Below are positions 1 through 8,508 of a stretch of DNA of 39,678 nt, piece by piece (position 1 is the stretch's first letter; every line of letters starts with the position of its first letter). The notes under the pieces were generated by a model that saw nothing but the letters and a program-made list of their open reading frames with translations, made no database searches and was not told the origin of the DNA. The translations under genes and the position numbers were made by a program. Source of the DNA: a bacterium (lineage in GTDB: Bacteria; Latescibacterota; Latescibacteria; Latescibacterales; Latescibacteraceae); assembly GCA_021372535.1 (NCBI GenBank), contig JAJFUH010000013.1, positions 1 to 39,678 of the forward strand, written 5' to 3'.

Positions 1-92
1 GCCTCCGACTGACTTATCCTCCCAGACTCAACCTCTCCCACCACATGCAGCTTCAATACCTCCGTAAACCGCACTCCCATTCCCTCTTTCAT
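1..92 (-). CDS. IS3-like transposase OrfA, N-terminal fragment cut by the window edge
   Basis: Reading the minus strand from an ATG at 92 gives 30 open codons to the edge of the window. The peptide contains FTEVLKLHVVGEVESG followed by ISQSEA. This matches the usual start of IS3-type OrfA/HTH_Tnp_1 proteins, a pattern like 'F..EFKL.VV.EIESG...SEA' that forms the first helices of the DNA-binding helix-turn-helix. An AAGGAG ribosome site lies 6 nt upstream. The sequence at 115-135 (minus strand beginning TGTCCTGAAATAAG) could be the end of the element because it starts with TG, as many IS3 ends do. Only the N-terminus is visible, so the family call rests on about 25 residues and completeness cannot be judged. 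Confidence 0.5.
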   Translation of the reverse strand, partial: MKEGMGVRFTEVLKLHVVGEVESGRISQSE

Positions 93-144
93 CCTTGACT
101 CCTTGTCCCTTCTTCTGTAAACTTATTTCAGGACAAGACACTAT

Positions 145-193
145 CATCCCCCTTTCTTTTTATAAGGGGGACACGGCGAAGCCGAGGGGGATC
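145..193. repeat. GGGGGATC-type palindromic repeat with GAA-triloop hairpin
   Basis: ATCCCCC at 146-152 can pair with AAGGGGG at 164-170 or with GGGGGAT at 186-192. Between the two G-runs sits a small hairpin, CGGC-GAA-GCCG, at 174-184. The arrangement (G-run, hairpin with GAA loop, G-run then ATC) recurs at 3395-3491. It lies between the transposase fragment and the 3' end of the DUF362 gene and could act as a transcript end or be a non-autonomous repeat. Confidence 0.6.
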
Positions 194-237
194 AATCATG
201 TTAGCTGATTTAACTGGATAACCGGATATTTTCATGA

Positions 238-1872
238 CTAGTCCCTGATAACCGTCTGCTTGTCAGCGTCCCACTTCATACCCCTGAAATAAACGTTGTG
301 AAGCCCCGGCGAGGCGAAACCATCCCAAACGACCCGGTGCGTGCCGGGTCCGAGCTCGCCGTCCGCAAGAAGACGCCCGATAATCCTGCCCTCACGGTCG
401 AGTATGTCCATATAAACGTGCTCACGTCCCGGCAGCGACGCTTCCCTGGCCATGCCGCCGTAATCATGGCTGTACGGTTCGCGTACAGGGAGAATGCGTT
501 CGCCGGTGCGTTTTCCCGCCTTCCACGCCGCATAATCGAACGGCTCGTCGCAGAGGTGATAGGTGGGCTCATCCTGGCCTTTGTAATCGCGCTGCAGGTA
601 GAGCGTTCTGAGCGGCGTGCGCGGGAGATCATCGAGTTTTGTCGGGACAGCCTTGCCGTTTTCCCAGAAATAGACCGGTATGTCGCGCGGGTCGAGGACA
701 TCGGATACGCCGCGTTCGATACCGATGTGAAACAGCCCGAAATTGCCCGGCTCGTGGCCTGCCATCCAGTGCGTGATGATATCTATCCTGAAAGGATCGA
801 GGCCGAAAATCAGCACGTTGCTCATGAAATCCCTCGAGGTGTATCCTTTGGGGCTTTTTTCGTGGGGTCCCGCGCCGAAACCGTTGCCATCCATGCCGTA
901 AATGCCCTCGACGATATGGAGCCCTTTCGGTGAGACGCTGAACGAGTCGATCATGCGCTCGACCCACTGCTCCTGCCAGATACCGTCGCTGTATCCGCTG
1001 CCTGAACGCCATCCGGGTGCGGACTTGTCCCAGCGTGGTATGCCTGCGCGGACATGGCGGTCGTAAAGCTCCTCGATATGTTTTTCGAAATCCTTTTTGA
1101 GAAAATTCCCGTATTTATCGCCCGCATTTCTGCGGAGCTGGTCGTACGGCGTACAGAACTGCCTGAACATACCGGGACACAGGCCCTGGAGATTCTTGAC
1201 CGTGGCGGTGATTCCCATCGAGTGAGCCTTTAACTTGGCAAGGTTCACGAGGAATGTTTCCGGCTCGCCGTACGGAGTGGTATGCCCCATCGTATCGAAC
1301 ACGACGCCATCGGGGATTTTCTTGAAGCGGATCGCGCCATCCGGAACCTGCCAGTAGTGTTTGTTGTAATCCTCGATGTTCACTCCGTTTTTTTGAGCCA
1401 GAGCCTTGAAATCCAGCGTTTTGAATACGCTGACGAGGTCATCGGCGGCATTGGCGTAGTATTTCTGCGGTCCCGCATCCATCATGCCGAGTATCCATCC
1501 CTCGATGAAATTGGGATCGGTGTTTTCGCCGAGGAGGTCGTCGACATGCTGGATACCGTGCCAGTTGTGCTTTACCGTAACGAGTGTCGAGAGGGGAAAT
1601 CCGCCGTTTCCGGTTTTCACGATGAGTTCACGGGCGAGTTTCTGCCCTTCGGCGCGGATGCCGTTCTCGTCTTTTTTTGATTCAATCTTCGTCCGGACGA
1701 TAAAGACTGCTTCGGGATGAGACCTGACAAACGGATGGATATCGAACCCCTGCTGCGCCGGAGAAGTGCTGTTCTGTACGGCATGAGACACACCACTGCC
1801 GAGCAGACCTATCACGCCGGCTGAATTTCGGATAAAATCTCTTCTTCTCACACAGTTCCTCTTTTCATGCAT
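238..1872 (-). CDS. Tat-exported DUF362-domain protein with FlgD-like C-terminal tail
   Basis: A 544-residue protein if translation starts at the ATG at 1872; a GTG at 1887 would add five residues and neither has a clear ribosome site. The N-terminus carries a twin-arginine motif RRRDFIRN (about residues 9-16) followed by a hydrophobic stretch, so export by Tat is likely. The body has DUF362 hallmarks, including VTVKHNWHG and FLVNLAKLKAHSMGITATVK with the downstream NLQG. DUF362 proteins are often linked to iron-sulfur domains, but no CxxCxxC ferredoxin cluster is visible. The last roughly 50 residues (GRIIGRLLADGELGPGTH, then VWDG, then VYF) resemble the FlgD Ig-like tail found at the ends of exported proteins in FCB-group bacteria. 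Biochemical function is unknown. Confidence 0.85.
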   Translation of the reverse strand: MHEKRNCVRRRDFIRNSAGVIGLLGSGVSHAVQNSTSPAQQGFDIHPFVRSHPEAVFIVRTKIESKKDENGIRAEGQKLARELIVKTGNGGFPLSTLVTVKHNWHGIQHVDDLLGENTDPNFIEGWILGMMDAGPQKYYANAADDLVSVFKTLDFKALAQKNGVNIEDYNKHYWQVPDGAIRFKKIPDGVVFDTMGHTTPYGEPETFLVNLAKLKAHSMGITATVKNLQGLCPGMFRQFCTPYDQLRRNAGDKYGNFLKKDFEKHIEELYDRHVRAGIPRWDKSAPGWRSGSGYSDGIWQEQWVERMIDSFSVSPKGLHIVEGIYGMDGNGFGAGPHEKSPKGYTSRDFMSNVLIFGLDPFRIDIITHWMAGHEPGNFGLFHIGIERGVSDVLDPRDIPVYFWENGKAVPTKLDDLPRTPLRTLYLQRDYKGQDEPTYHLCDEPFDYAAWKAGKRTGERILPVREPYSHDYGGMAREASLPGREHVYMDILDREGRIIGRLLADGELGPGTHRVVWDGFASPGLHNVYFRGMKWDADKQTVIRD

Positions 1873-1932
1873 ATCTTTTCGACGCACCGGTATTCGAAAA
1901 GTTCTTGTACATTTCCCGGATAGTTCCTGATA

Positions 1933-1961
1933 AGTTTACGAATTCCCCGCTTTATTGTCAA
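1933..1961 (-). promoter_or_regulatory. sigma70-like promoter for the DUF362 gene
   Basis: On the minus strand TTGACA (1961-1956) is followed after exactly 17 nt by TAAACT (1938-1933). Transcription would start near 1926, about 40-55 nt before the candidate start codons. It is divergent from the promoter at 2032-2060. Confidence 0.6.
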
Positions 1962-2031
1962 AAAAAATATGTCCTGTGCGATTATCTTGTCAAATTCAGA
2001 CGCTGTCGTTCTAAAAAAGAATCGCTTTATA

Positions 2032-2060
2032 TTGACTCTGGTTCACACGCATGGTACATT
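2032..2060 (+). promoter_or_regulatory. sigma70-like promoter for the acetyltransferase gene
   Basis: TTGACT (2032-2037), a 17-nt spacer and TACATT (2055-2060). The implied leader to the TTG start at 2199 is about 130 nt. The 1888-2198 gap otherwise holds only the divergent promoter; no other element was recognised in it. Confidence 0.5.
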
Positions 2061-2198
2061 TAATCGAAAGACTTCCTCTCAGCTTGATGTGGGTAGTATT
2101 TTACGTAGATTTTTGGTAAACCCGGTTTGTTATCAATCGAGAAGACTGTTTGTATCAAACCGGCAGCCATTGCTCTTTCAACGTACAGGATAACGTAA

Positions 2199-3308
2199 TT
2201 GCAGAAGCCTTTTTCGGGAATTCCCGGGGGGCGAATCGTTTCGATCGATGCTCTCCGCGGTTTCGACATGTTCTTGATAATCGGCGGGGGAACGGTGATC
2301 AGCGGTTTCCTGTCATTGTCCGGCTCCCCTGCTGCACAGGCGATTCAGCATCAGATGCACCACCCCGAATGGTCAGGCTTTACCGCGTGGGACCTCATTT
2401 TCCCGCTTTTTCTGTTCATCGTCGGCGCGGCTCTTCCGTTTTCCCTGTCGAAGCGGATTGAGCGGGGCGAATCACGGAAAACGCTCTTTTTCCATGTCCT
2501 GAAGCGGGCGCTCGTACTGTACTTCTTCGGGATGCTCATCGAAGCCGGACGTATCGATGAACTCGGTGGACTGCGTTATACCGGCGTTCTTCACCGCATT
2601 GCAGTCTGCTACCTTTTTGCCTCGGTCATAGTCATGAACACGGGCATTCGTGGTCAGGCGGCCTGGGCCGGATCGCTCATTGTCGGATACTGGATCGCCA
2701 TGACATGGATACCCGTTCCCGGTCACGGCGCAGGGATTTTCACCCCGGAAGGCAACCTTGCGAGCTATATCGACCGTCACTTTCTCCCCGGCGCGCTCCG
2801 TCAGGAGCTGATTGACAATGAGGGCATCCTGAGCACGTTCCCGGCGGTGGGGACAACCCTGCTCGGTGTGCTGAGCGGGCACTGGCTCAGATCGCCGCTC
2901 ACCGGAAACCGAAAGGTCGCCGGGCTCTGCATCGCCGGAATTGCAGGCATTGTTCTGGGACTCCTGTGGAACATGGTTTTCCCCATCAACAAGCTTATCT
3001 GGACGAGCTCCTTTGTTGCCCTCACCGGGGGGATGAGCATGATTCTTCTCGCGGTCTTTTACTGGCTGATCGATGTCCGGGGATACCGTACATGGGCCTT
3101 CCCGTTCGTGGTCATCGGGATGAACGCCCTGACCATCTATGTGGCGGGAGCGCTCTTCGATTTCGGGAGGATCGTCACCGTATTCACCTACGAATTCGCC
3201 GACAATCTCGGAAATCTGAAGCCTCTGTTCGAGGAATGCAGTGTCCTTGCCGTAAAATGGCTGTTTCTCTATTACCTCTACAGGAAAAAGATATTTCTGA
3301 AGGCATGA
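2199..3308 (+). CDS. DUF5009 / heparan-alpha-glucosaminide N-acetyltransferase-like membrane protein (NagX-type)
   Basis: A 369-residue polytopic membrane protein. Family signatures are IVSIDALRGFDMFLIIGGG near the N-terminus and WDLIFPLFLFIVGAALPFSL about 50 residues later. These are typical of the COG4299/DUF5009 group related to human HGSNAT and bacterial NagX, which are proposed to acetylate glucosamine-type sugars across the membrane. About ten hydrophobic segments are visible, and SVLAVKWLFLYYLYRKK is a typical C-terminal end. The start is a TTG at 2199, preceded by AGGA 8 nt upstream; no ATG precedes the conserved SIDALRG motif. The sugar-related role fits the polysaccharide genes elsewhere in the window, but the substrate is inference. 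Confidence 0.87.
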   Translation: MQKPFSGIPGGRIVSIDALRGFDMFLIIGGGTVISGFLSLSGSPAAQAIQHQMHHPEWSGFTAWDLIFPLFLFIVGAALPFSLSKRIERGESRKTLFFHVLKRALVLYFFGMLIEAGRIDELGGLRYTGVLHRIAVCYLFASVIVMNTGIRGQAAWAGSLIVGYWIAMTWIPVPGHGAGIFTPEGNLASYIDRHFLPGALRQELIDNEGILSTFPAVGTTLLGVLSGHWLRSPLTGNRKVAGLCIAGIAGIVLGLLWNMVFPINKLIWTSSFVALTGGMSMILLAVFYWLIDVRGYRTWAFPFVVIGMNALTIYVAGALFDFGRIVTVFTYEFADNLGNLKPLFEECSVLAVKWLFLYYLYRKKIFLKA

Positions 3309-3394
3309 CATTCGGTTATTGCATCGGTGGTTAAATGTAAAAACGACTTATACATGACCTTTTAAAATCACAGACATGTTCAATTCTGCAGAAA

Positions 3395-3491
3395 ATCCCT
3401 CTTAATAAGGGGGATGTCCGAAGGACAGGGGGATCAAATATCTCAACTGGTTATGAAGATCCCCCTTTAATCCCCCCTTATCGAAGGGGGG
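3395..3491. repeat. double GGGGGATC-type repeat with GAA-triloop and CCCCCCTT/AAGGGGGG hairpins
   Basis: GTCC-GAA-GGAC (3416-3426) is framed by G-runs, then a linker leads to a second block in the opposite sense (GATCCCCC) ending in a perfect 8-bp hairpin CCCCCCTT-ATCG-AAGGGGGG at 3472-3491. It is built like the repeat at 145-193. Neither strand has a T-run directly after the stem, so this is not a classical intrinsic terminator. It fills most of the 3309-3593 gap. Confidence 0.65.
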
Positions 3492-3593
3492 ACAAAAAAA
3501 GTGCATATATTCGAAGCAAGCTTAATCAGAAATGTCACTGTTTAATCACCGGAGCAATATAACAGCTGTCCCAGCCTCAACAAGGAAAAATTC

Positions 3594-6389
3594 ATGCGAA
3601 CATACACAATCTCCGGCGCTCTCTGTCTGGTTACCGCGCTCCTTGTGATCTCGTGCGGACGTGAGCGCCCGGGCGGACAGATCGTTATTATGCGGGCTCC
3701 CGCCGGAAACGCCCGCACGAACCGTGATACGACCGGAACAACCGTACTCCCGAACGGACGGCTGATAAAACCCGCCGGACGGACGATTGTGGTCGCGCCC
3801 CATCCTTTCGGGCTTGCGCTTTCCCCGGACGGACACACCGCGGTAACCGCGAACAGTTCGTTCAGCCCCCACGCCATCACGCTCATACACGACATCGACA
3901 GCGAATCACCCTCGATCGTTGGCAAAGAAAACAGCGAGGACTCCGATATACTGTCCGCTTCCTTCATGGGGCTCGTTTTCTCCCCGGACGGGAGAAAGCT
4001 GTACGTTTCCGGCGGTGACAAGGGCATCATCGCGGATGTCGATCCCGCAACGGGCAAGGTTGTGCGAACGGTTTCGGTCAATACGAAATTTCGGGGGGCC
4101 GAATACCATGATTCGTACCTCGGTGACATGGCGCTGTCCCCGGATGGTTCGGTGCTGTATGTGGTCGATCAGGCAAATTTCAGGCTTGTATCCCTCGATA
4201 CCGGAACCCTCACCGTCATCGACAGCGTCCCTGTCGGCCGTTATCCGTTCGGTCTTGCGGTCACTCCCGACGGTTTACGGGCATATGTTGCCAATGTGGG
4301 CATGTTCGAGTATTCGATGATTCCCGGATTCAAGGCTGATAAACCGGAAAGCACCGGTATCAGTTTCCCCGCGTTCGGCTACAACACGCCCGAAATGATT
4401 ACCGGAACAACCGTCGAGGGTAAAAATGTCCCCGGTCTTGGCGATCCGAACGATCCGGCGGCGATGTCAGTCTGGGCCGTCGACCTTTCGGATAAAGGGA
4501 AGGGCAAGGTTACGGCGCGCATCAAAACGGGATTCCTCGTGGGTGAAGAAATCGAAGGCATCCCCGCAGTCGGCGGCGCAAGCCCCAACTCGCTTGTGAC
4601 GGACGGCAGGTTTGTTTATGTCTCGAACGGGACGAACGACACCGTGACCGTAATCGATGCATCCGCGGATACGCTGATTACGGATATAGCGTTTACACCC
4701 GACAGACGGCTTGAAAATCTGAAGGGAGCTATCCCATTCGGTCTGGCCCTTAAGCATGACGGATCGAGGCTTTATGTCGCGCTCGCTGGCATCAATGCGG
4801 TCGGCGTCGTCGATACCCGTACCCGCACGATCATCGGCTGTATACCGGCCTGCTGGTTTCCCTCGAAGCTCTGCCTTTCGCCGGATGACGCCACGCTCTA
4901 TATCGCCTGCGCCAAGGGATTCGGCTCCGGACCGAACGGCGGCCCCGAATTTCCCACGGGAAGGCCGTCATACATCGGGCGCAACATGTTCGGCACGGTT
5001 TCGGCGGTGAATGTGGCGGACGAACATACACTCGACTCGTCGACACAAACGGTTATCGACAATAATTTTGTTTTCGAAACCACATCGCGCAAAGATATTC
5101 CCGGCCCGAAAAACCGTAATCCTGTCCCGCCCGCCCGCGGACTCTATGCAAGCCCCATCAGGCATGTCGTATTCATCACCAAGGAAAACCGTACATTCGA
5201 TGAGGTATTCGGCGCCCTCGACACGGTAAACGGTCTTCCCGAACTCGCCCGTTTCGGACGGCCGCGAACGGTTATCAGCAATGACAGCACAAGAGTCGCC
5301 GACAATGTCACGGTCATGCCGAACCACCTCAGGCTTGCACGGGCATTCGGGCTTTCGGACAACTTCTATTGCGACTCCGATGTCTCCGCGGACGGTCACC
5401 GTTGGATGGTGGGAACGTATCCCAACGAATGGGTCGAAACATCGACCGCCAATTCCTATTCGGGAACACGGCGGTTTATCCCCGAATCGACCGCACCCGG
5501 ACGACGCGCCATGGTCGGATCATCCGGCGCCATATACCCCGAGGATTACAACGAAGAAGGCGCAATCTGGGATCATTTTGTCAGAAACGGCCGCGAGTTT
5601 TATAATTTCGGCCTCGGGTACGAATTCGCCGGGAGCGATTATATGACATCGAAGTATACCGGGGTGATGATTTCGATCAATTACCCGGTGCCCGAGCCGC
5701 TCATGACACGGACGAGCAGGAAATTCGCAACCTATAATACCAATGTCCCCGACCAGTTCCGCGTGGACAATTTCATCAGAGAATTCGACGAACGGTGGTT
5801 AACGGGGAATGAAACGCTCCCTCCCGTGCTGACCATGATGCTTCCCAACGACCACGGCGCCGGGGAACGGCCAAAGGACGGCTACCCGTTCATGGAAAGC
5901 TACATGGCCGATAACGATCTTGCCCTTGGCCGGGTAATCGAGTTTCTGAGCCATACACGGTACTGGAAGGAGATGGCGGTGTTCGTGACCGAAGACGATC
6001 CCCAGGGCGGTGTCGATCATGTCGATGCGCACCGGAGCATTCTCCTTGTCATCAGTCCCTATGCAAAACGGGGTCATGTATCGGCAGTCCACGCCTCGTT
6101 CGCAAGCATCATCAAAACCATGGAACTGATTCTCGACATCCCGTTTCTCAACCAGTATGACGCCGGGGCGAACGACCTTTCGGACTTCTTCACTCCTGTG
6201 CCTGATTTTACGGCGTATACAGCCGTTCCGGTGGACAGGCGTATCTTCGACCCTGAAAAGGCGCTCGATCCACTCGATGCGGAATTCGACTGGAAAGGAT
6301 TCGGCGACTATCCGACGATCGACGATCCGGCGGTCATGGAAAAATGGTCACGGCAGGAAGACAGAAAACGCGATTCGGACAGAAAGTAA
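3594..6389 (+). CDS. lipoprotein: YVTN beta-propeller fused to phosphoesterase domain
   Basis: A 931-residue protein with a lipoprotein signal (LLVISC, Cys21). Residues about 55-470 contain repeated beta-propeller blades with the pattern 'LSPDG..LYV' (for example LALSPDGHTAVTANSS, LVFSPDGRKLYVSGGDKG, MALSPDGSVLYVVDQ), typical of the YVTN/YncE family. From about residue 524 (HVVFITKENRTFDEVFG) to about 870 is a phosphoesterase domain of the PF04185 type, related to phospholipase C and acid phosphatases of the alkaline-phosphatase superfamily. MLPNDHGAG and FVTEDDPQGGVDHVDAHRS are likely metal-site segments. Start: ATG at 3594 after AAGGAAAAA. The same two-domain architecture is known in environmental bacteria, but the physiological substrate is unknown. 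It stands alone between repeat-rich gaps. Confidence 0.88.
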   Translation: MRTYTISGALCLVTALLVISCGRERPGGQIVIMRAPAGNARTNRDTTGTTVLPNGRLIKPAGRTIVVAPHPFGLALSPDGHTAVTANSSFSPHAITLIHDIDSESPSIVGKENSEDSDILSASFMGLVFSPDGRKLYVSGGDKGIIADVDPATGKVVRTVSVNTKFRGAEYHDSYLGDMALSPDGSVLYVVDQANFRLVSLDTGTLTVIDSVPVGRYPFGLAVTPDGLRAYVANVGMFEYSMIPGFKADKPESTGISFPAFGYNTPEMITGTTVEGKNVPGLGDPNDPAAMSVWAVDLSDKGKGKVTARIKTGFLVGEEIEGIPAVGGASPNSLVTDGRFVYVSNGTNDTVTVIDASADTLITDIAFTPDRRLENLKGAIPFGLALKHDGSRLYVALAGINAVGVVDTRTRTIIGCIPACWFPSKLCLSPDDATLYIACAKGFGSGPNGGPEFPTGRPSYIGRNMFGTVSAVNVADEHTLDSSTQTVIDNNFVFETTSRKDIPGPKNRNPVPPARGLYASPIRHVVFITKENRTFDEVFGALDTVNGLPELARFGRPRTVISNDSTRVADNVTVMPNHLRLARAFGLSDNFYCDSDVSADGHRWMVGTYPNEWVETSTANSYSGTRRFIPESTAPGRRAMVGSSGAIYPEDYNEEGAIWDHFVRNGREFYNFGLGYEFAGSDYMTSKYTGVMISINYPVPEPLMTRTSRKFATYNTNVPDQFRVDNFIREFDERWLTGNETLPPVLTMMLPNDHGAGERPKDGYPFMESYMADNDLALGRVIEFLSHTRYWKEMAVFVTEDDPQGGVDHVDAHRSILLVISPYAKRGHVSAVHASFASIIKTMELILDIPFLNQYDAGANDLSDFFTPVPDFTAYTAVPVDRRIFDPEKALDPLDAEFDWKGFGDYPTIDDPAVMEKWSRQEDRKRDSDRK

Positions 6390-6412
6390 GGGCATGATCT
6401 GTCATTCGATCC

Positions 6413-6430
6413 GATTCATTCACATGAATC
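6413..6430. other. 7-bp hairpin after the phosphoesterase gene
   Basis: GATTCAT-TCAC-ATGAATC forms a perfect 7-bp stem with a 4-nt loop, 24 nt after the stop codon. No T-run follows, so terminator function is uncertain. The rest of the 6390-6640 gap shows no recognised element except an ATAATCCGAGAGG segment next to the following ribosome site, similar to the tails of the intergenic repeats. Confidence 0.35.
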
Positions 6431-6640
6431 ACACCGGAGCATAGATACACAGTTTTCCCTGAAGATGTCCTGGTGCAATGGAACTTTAAAGCTATTGTCC
6501 GGCAATTACGAGATCATTTCTCTCGATCACCCGGTAACCATGTCGCGAATGATCGGCTTATCAGTCTGTCTTATAGTCTGCATCGTTTCTTTATCGATAT
6601 ATACAATATTATTCCACCCTAATAATCCGAGAGGGACGCC

Positions 6641-8404
6641 ATGAAAGCTCGTATCGGCTTTACATCGCTTCTCATTGTATCGCTGCTGTTTGTTTCGTTT
6701 ATACCGGTCCCCTTTGCCGCTGAACTCTCCCAGCCGACGTACAAGGTCATCGAGGAACTGGATGTCAAGGTGACAATGCGGGATGGCATACGTCTTTCGA
6801 CAAACATCTATCGGCCGGATGCCGAAGGAAAATTCCCTGTTCTATTGACTCGCACACCCTATGGAAACGGCGGTGCGGGCAATGGAGGCGGCCATTACTG
6901 GGCTGAGCGGGGATATGTGACAATTATCCAGGATACCCGGGGAAGGTTCGAGTCCGAGGGGCTGTTCTATCCGGTTGTTTTCGAAGCGGACGACGGGCTC
7001 GACACACAGAGGTGGGTCTCGGAGCAACCGTGGTGCAACGGTAAAATCGGCACGTTTGGAGGGTCATATGTCGGTATGACACAGTGGATGCCGGCGCTCA
7101 AAGGGTCGCAGTACGTTACGGCGATGTTCACTACGGTCCCCTATACCGAGAACTATACGGTCGCTTTCCAGAACGGGGCTTTAAGACAACGGCTGTTTAC
7201 CGAGTGGTATACGATGATGACCGCGCCGTATAACATCGATTCCAAAGACTTCATGAATACTGCAAGCGACAGGGTCGACCGGTTTCTTCCGCGTATAGAC
7301 CAGGATACGCAGACCGGATGGCGTCTGCCGTATACCCGTGATGTCCTCGGCCATCCCGAGGATGATTCCTACTGGGAGCCGATCAGGTTCGAAGGACATT
7401 ACCGGAATATCCGCTCTGCAATTTATATTGTAGCCGGATGGTATGATCTGTTCACCGGCCAGAACCTGAAAAACTATAGGGAGATGACAGCACCCGCAAT
7501 CCCCGGGGATATCCGCTCGAAGCAAAGAATTATTGTCGGCCCGTGGGGACATGGGACATGGAGCGGCAGCAAAATCGGCGATCTGGATTTCGGCAGCGAC
7601 GCTGTCCCCGATATGAACGGGCTGATGCTGCGATGGTTCGATTATCACCTCAAGGGGATCAATACAGGGATTATGGACGATCCGCCGGTCCGGATTTTTG
7701 TCATGGGCGACAACATCTGGCGCTTCGAGAAGGAGTGGCCGCTCGCCCGGACAAAGTTCACACGCTATTACTTTCACGGCAATGGAAGCGCCAACACGAA
7801 GGACGGCGACGGTGTGCTGGCCCTCAAGGTCCCCGGCAACGAACCCCCGGATCGTTTCCTGTACGATCCCGACGATCCCGTTCCCTCGGCGCCGGACAGC
7901 GGCACATTCAGCGATTTCAGATATTATCCGACCGATCACGGCGCGCTCGAAGAACGTAACGACATCCTGGTGTATACCACCCCCCCGCTGCAAAAAGATA
8001 CCGAAGTCACCGGCCCCGTCGAGGTCATTCTCAATGCGGCCAGCTCTGCGGTCAATACCGATTTCACGGGGAAGCTCCTCGATGTCTATCCTGACGGGAA
8101 GGCGATCTATCTCTGCGACGGCATCATCCGCGCCAGTTTCCGTGATGGGCCGACGAATACCTCCGCAATCGAGCCCGGCAGGGTTTACGAATATCATTTG
8201 GATCTCTGGGCAACGAGCAATGTCTTCAAAAAAGGGCACCGTATTCGTGTGGAAATTTCGAGCAGCAATTTCCCCCGTTTCGACCGGAACCTGAATACCG
8301 GCAAAAACTTCGCCACCGAAACGGAATGGGTGAAAGCGGAGCAGACAGTCTATCACGATGCACACAATCCGTCGTGTATCGTGCTGCCGATAATACCCCG
8401 GTAA
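6641..8404 (+). CDS. CocE/NonD (X-Pro dipeptidyl-peptidase S15 type) hydrolase, secreted
   Basis: A 587-residue alpha/beta hydrolase with an N-terminal signal peptide (hydrophobic residues about 8-27). The nucleophile elbow is GGSYVG with Ser142, and the preceding KIGTFGGSYVG is typical of the CocE/X-Pro dipeptidase family. Asp269 (GWYDLFTGQN) and His304 (GPWGHGTWSG) fit the acid and histidine of the triad. The C-terminal third is a jelly-roll PepX_C domain (VTGPVEVILNAASSAVNTDF, then GHRIRVEISSSNFPRFDRN). Members hydrolyse peptides with proline, acyl esters or beta-lactams, so 'hydrolase' is the safe call. ATG at 6641 follows GAGGGA by 4 nt. The gene is monocistronic: a strong promoter for the next genes follows. 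Confidence 0.92.
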   Translation: MKARIGFTSLLIVSLLFVSFIPVPFAAELSQPTYKVIEELDVKVTMRDGIRLSTNIYRPDAEGKFPVLLTRTPYGNGGAGNGGGHYWAERGYVTIIQDTRGRFESEGLFYPVVFEADDGLDTQRWVSEQPWCNGKIGTFGGSYVGMTQWMPALKGSQYVTAMFTTVPYTENYTVAFQNGALRQRLFTEWYTMMTAPYNIDSKDFMNTASDRVDRFLPRIDQDTQTGWRLPYTRDVLGHPEDDSYWEPIRFEGHYRNIRSAIYIVAGWYDLFTGQNLKNYREMTAPAIPGDIRSKQRIIVGPWGHGTWSGSKIGDLDFGSDAVPDMNGLMLRWFDYHLKGINTGIMDDPPVRIFVMGDNIWRFEKEWPLARTKFTRYYFHGNGSANTKDGDGVLALKVPGNEPPDRFLYDPDDPVPSAPDSGTFSDFRYYPTDHGALEERNDILVYTTPPLQKDTEVTGPVEVILNAASSAVNTDFTGKLLDVYPDGKAIYLCDGIIRASFRDGPTNTSAIEPGRVYEYHLDLWATSNVFKKGHRIRVEISSSNFPRFDRNLNTGKNFATETEWVKAEQTVYHDAHNPSCIVLPIIPR

Positions 8405-8447
8405 ATGACAGGAAAATCGGGGCGAGCGCCAGAGAAGGAATTCAGGC

Positions 8448-8476
8448 TTGACATCACTGCATCGAAACGCTAATAT
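8448..8476 (+). promoter_or_regulatory. near-consensus sigma70-like promoter of the sugar-modification cluster
   Basis: TTGACA (8448-8453), a 17-nt spacer, then TAATAT (8471-8476). Predicted start of transcription is about 8483, only about 25 nt before the first codon. It sits 44 nt after the hydrolase stop and is one of the best promoters in the window. Because it is so close, translation of the first gene must begin downstream of about 8483. Confidence 0.72.
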
Positions 8477-8496
8477 GATCAATAAAAATAAACGAT

Positions 8497-8503
8497 AGGA
8501 GGT
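8497..8503 (+). promoter_or_regulatory. consensus Shine-Dalgarno AGGAGGT that fixes a non-ATG start
   Basis: AGGAGGT at 8497-8503 is followed by ATT (8506) and ATC (8509), both in frame with the Rossmann motif of the epimerase. No ATG, GTG or TTG occurs in that frame between the upstream in-frame stop (TGA at 8476) and the conserved glycine motif. ATC has the more usual spacing (6 nt from AGGAGG). Confidence 0.6.
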
Positions 8504-8508
8504 GTATT

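Noticed and set aside
2472-3311. Long minus-strand frame opposite the acetyltransferase
   Set aside because: No recognisable motifs; it mirrors the codon bias of the plus-strand gene, as do similar long antisense frames at 7181-8482, 25275-26648, 27926-29857 and 38150-39241.
3472-3491. Intrinsic terminator
   Set aside because: Strong stem, but it is followed by A-rich sequence on the plus strand and no T-run on the minus strand.
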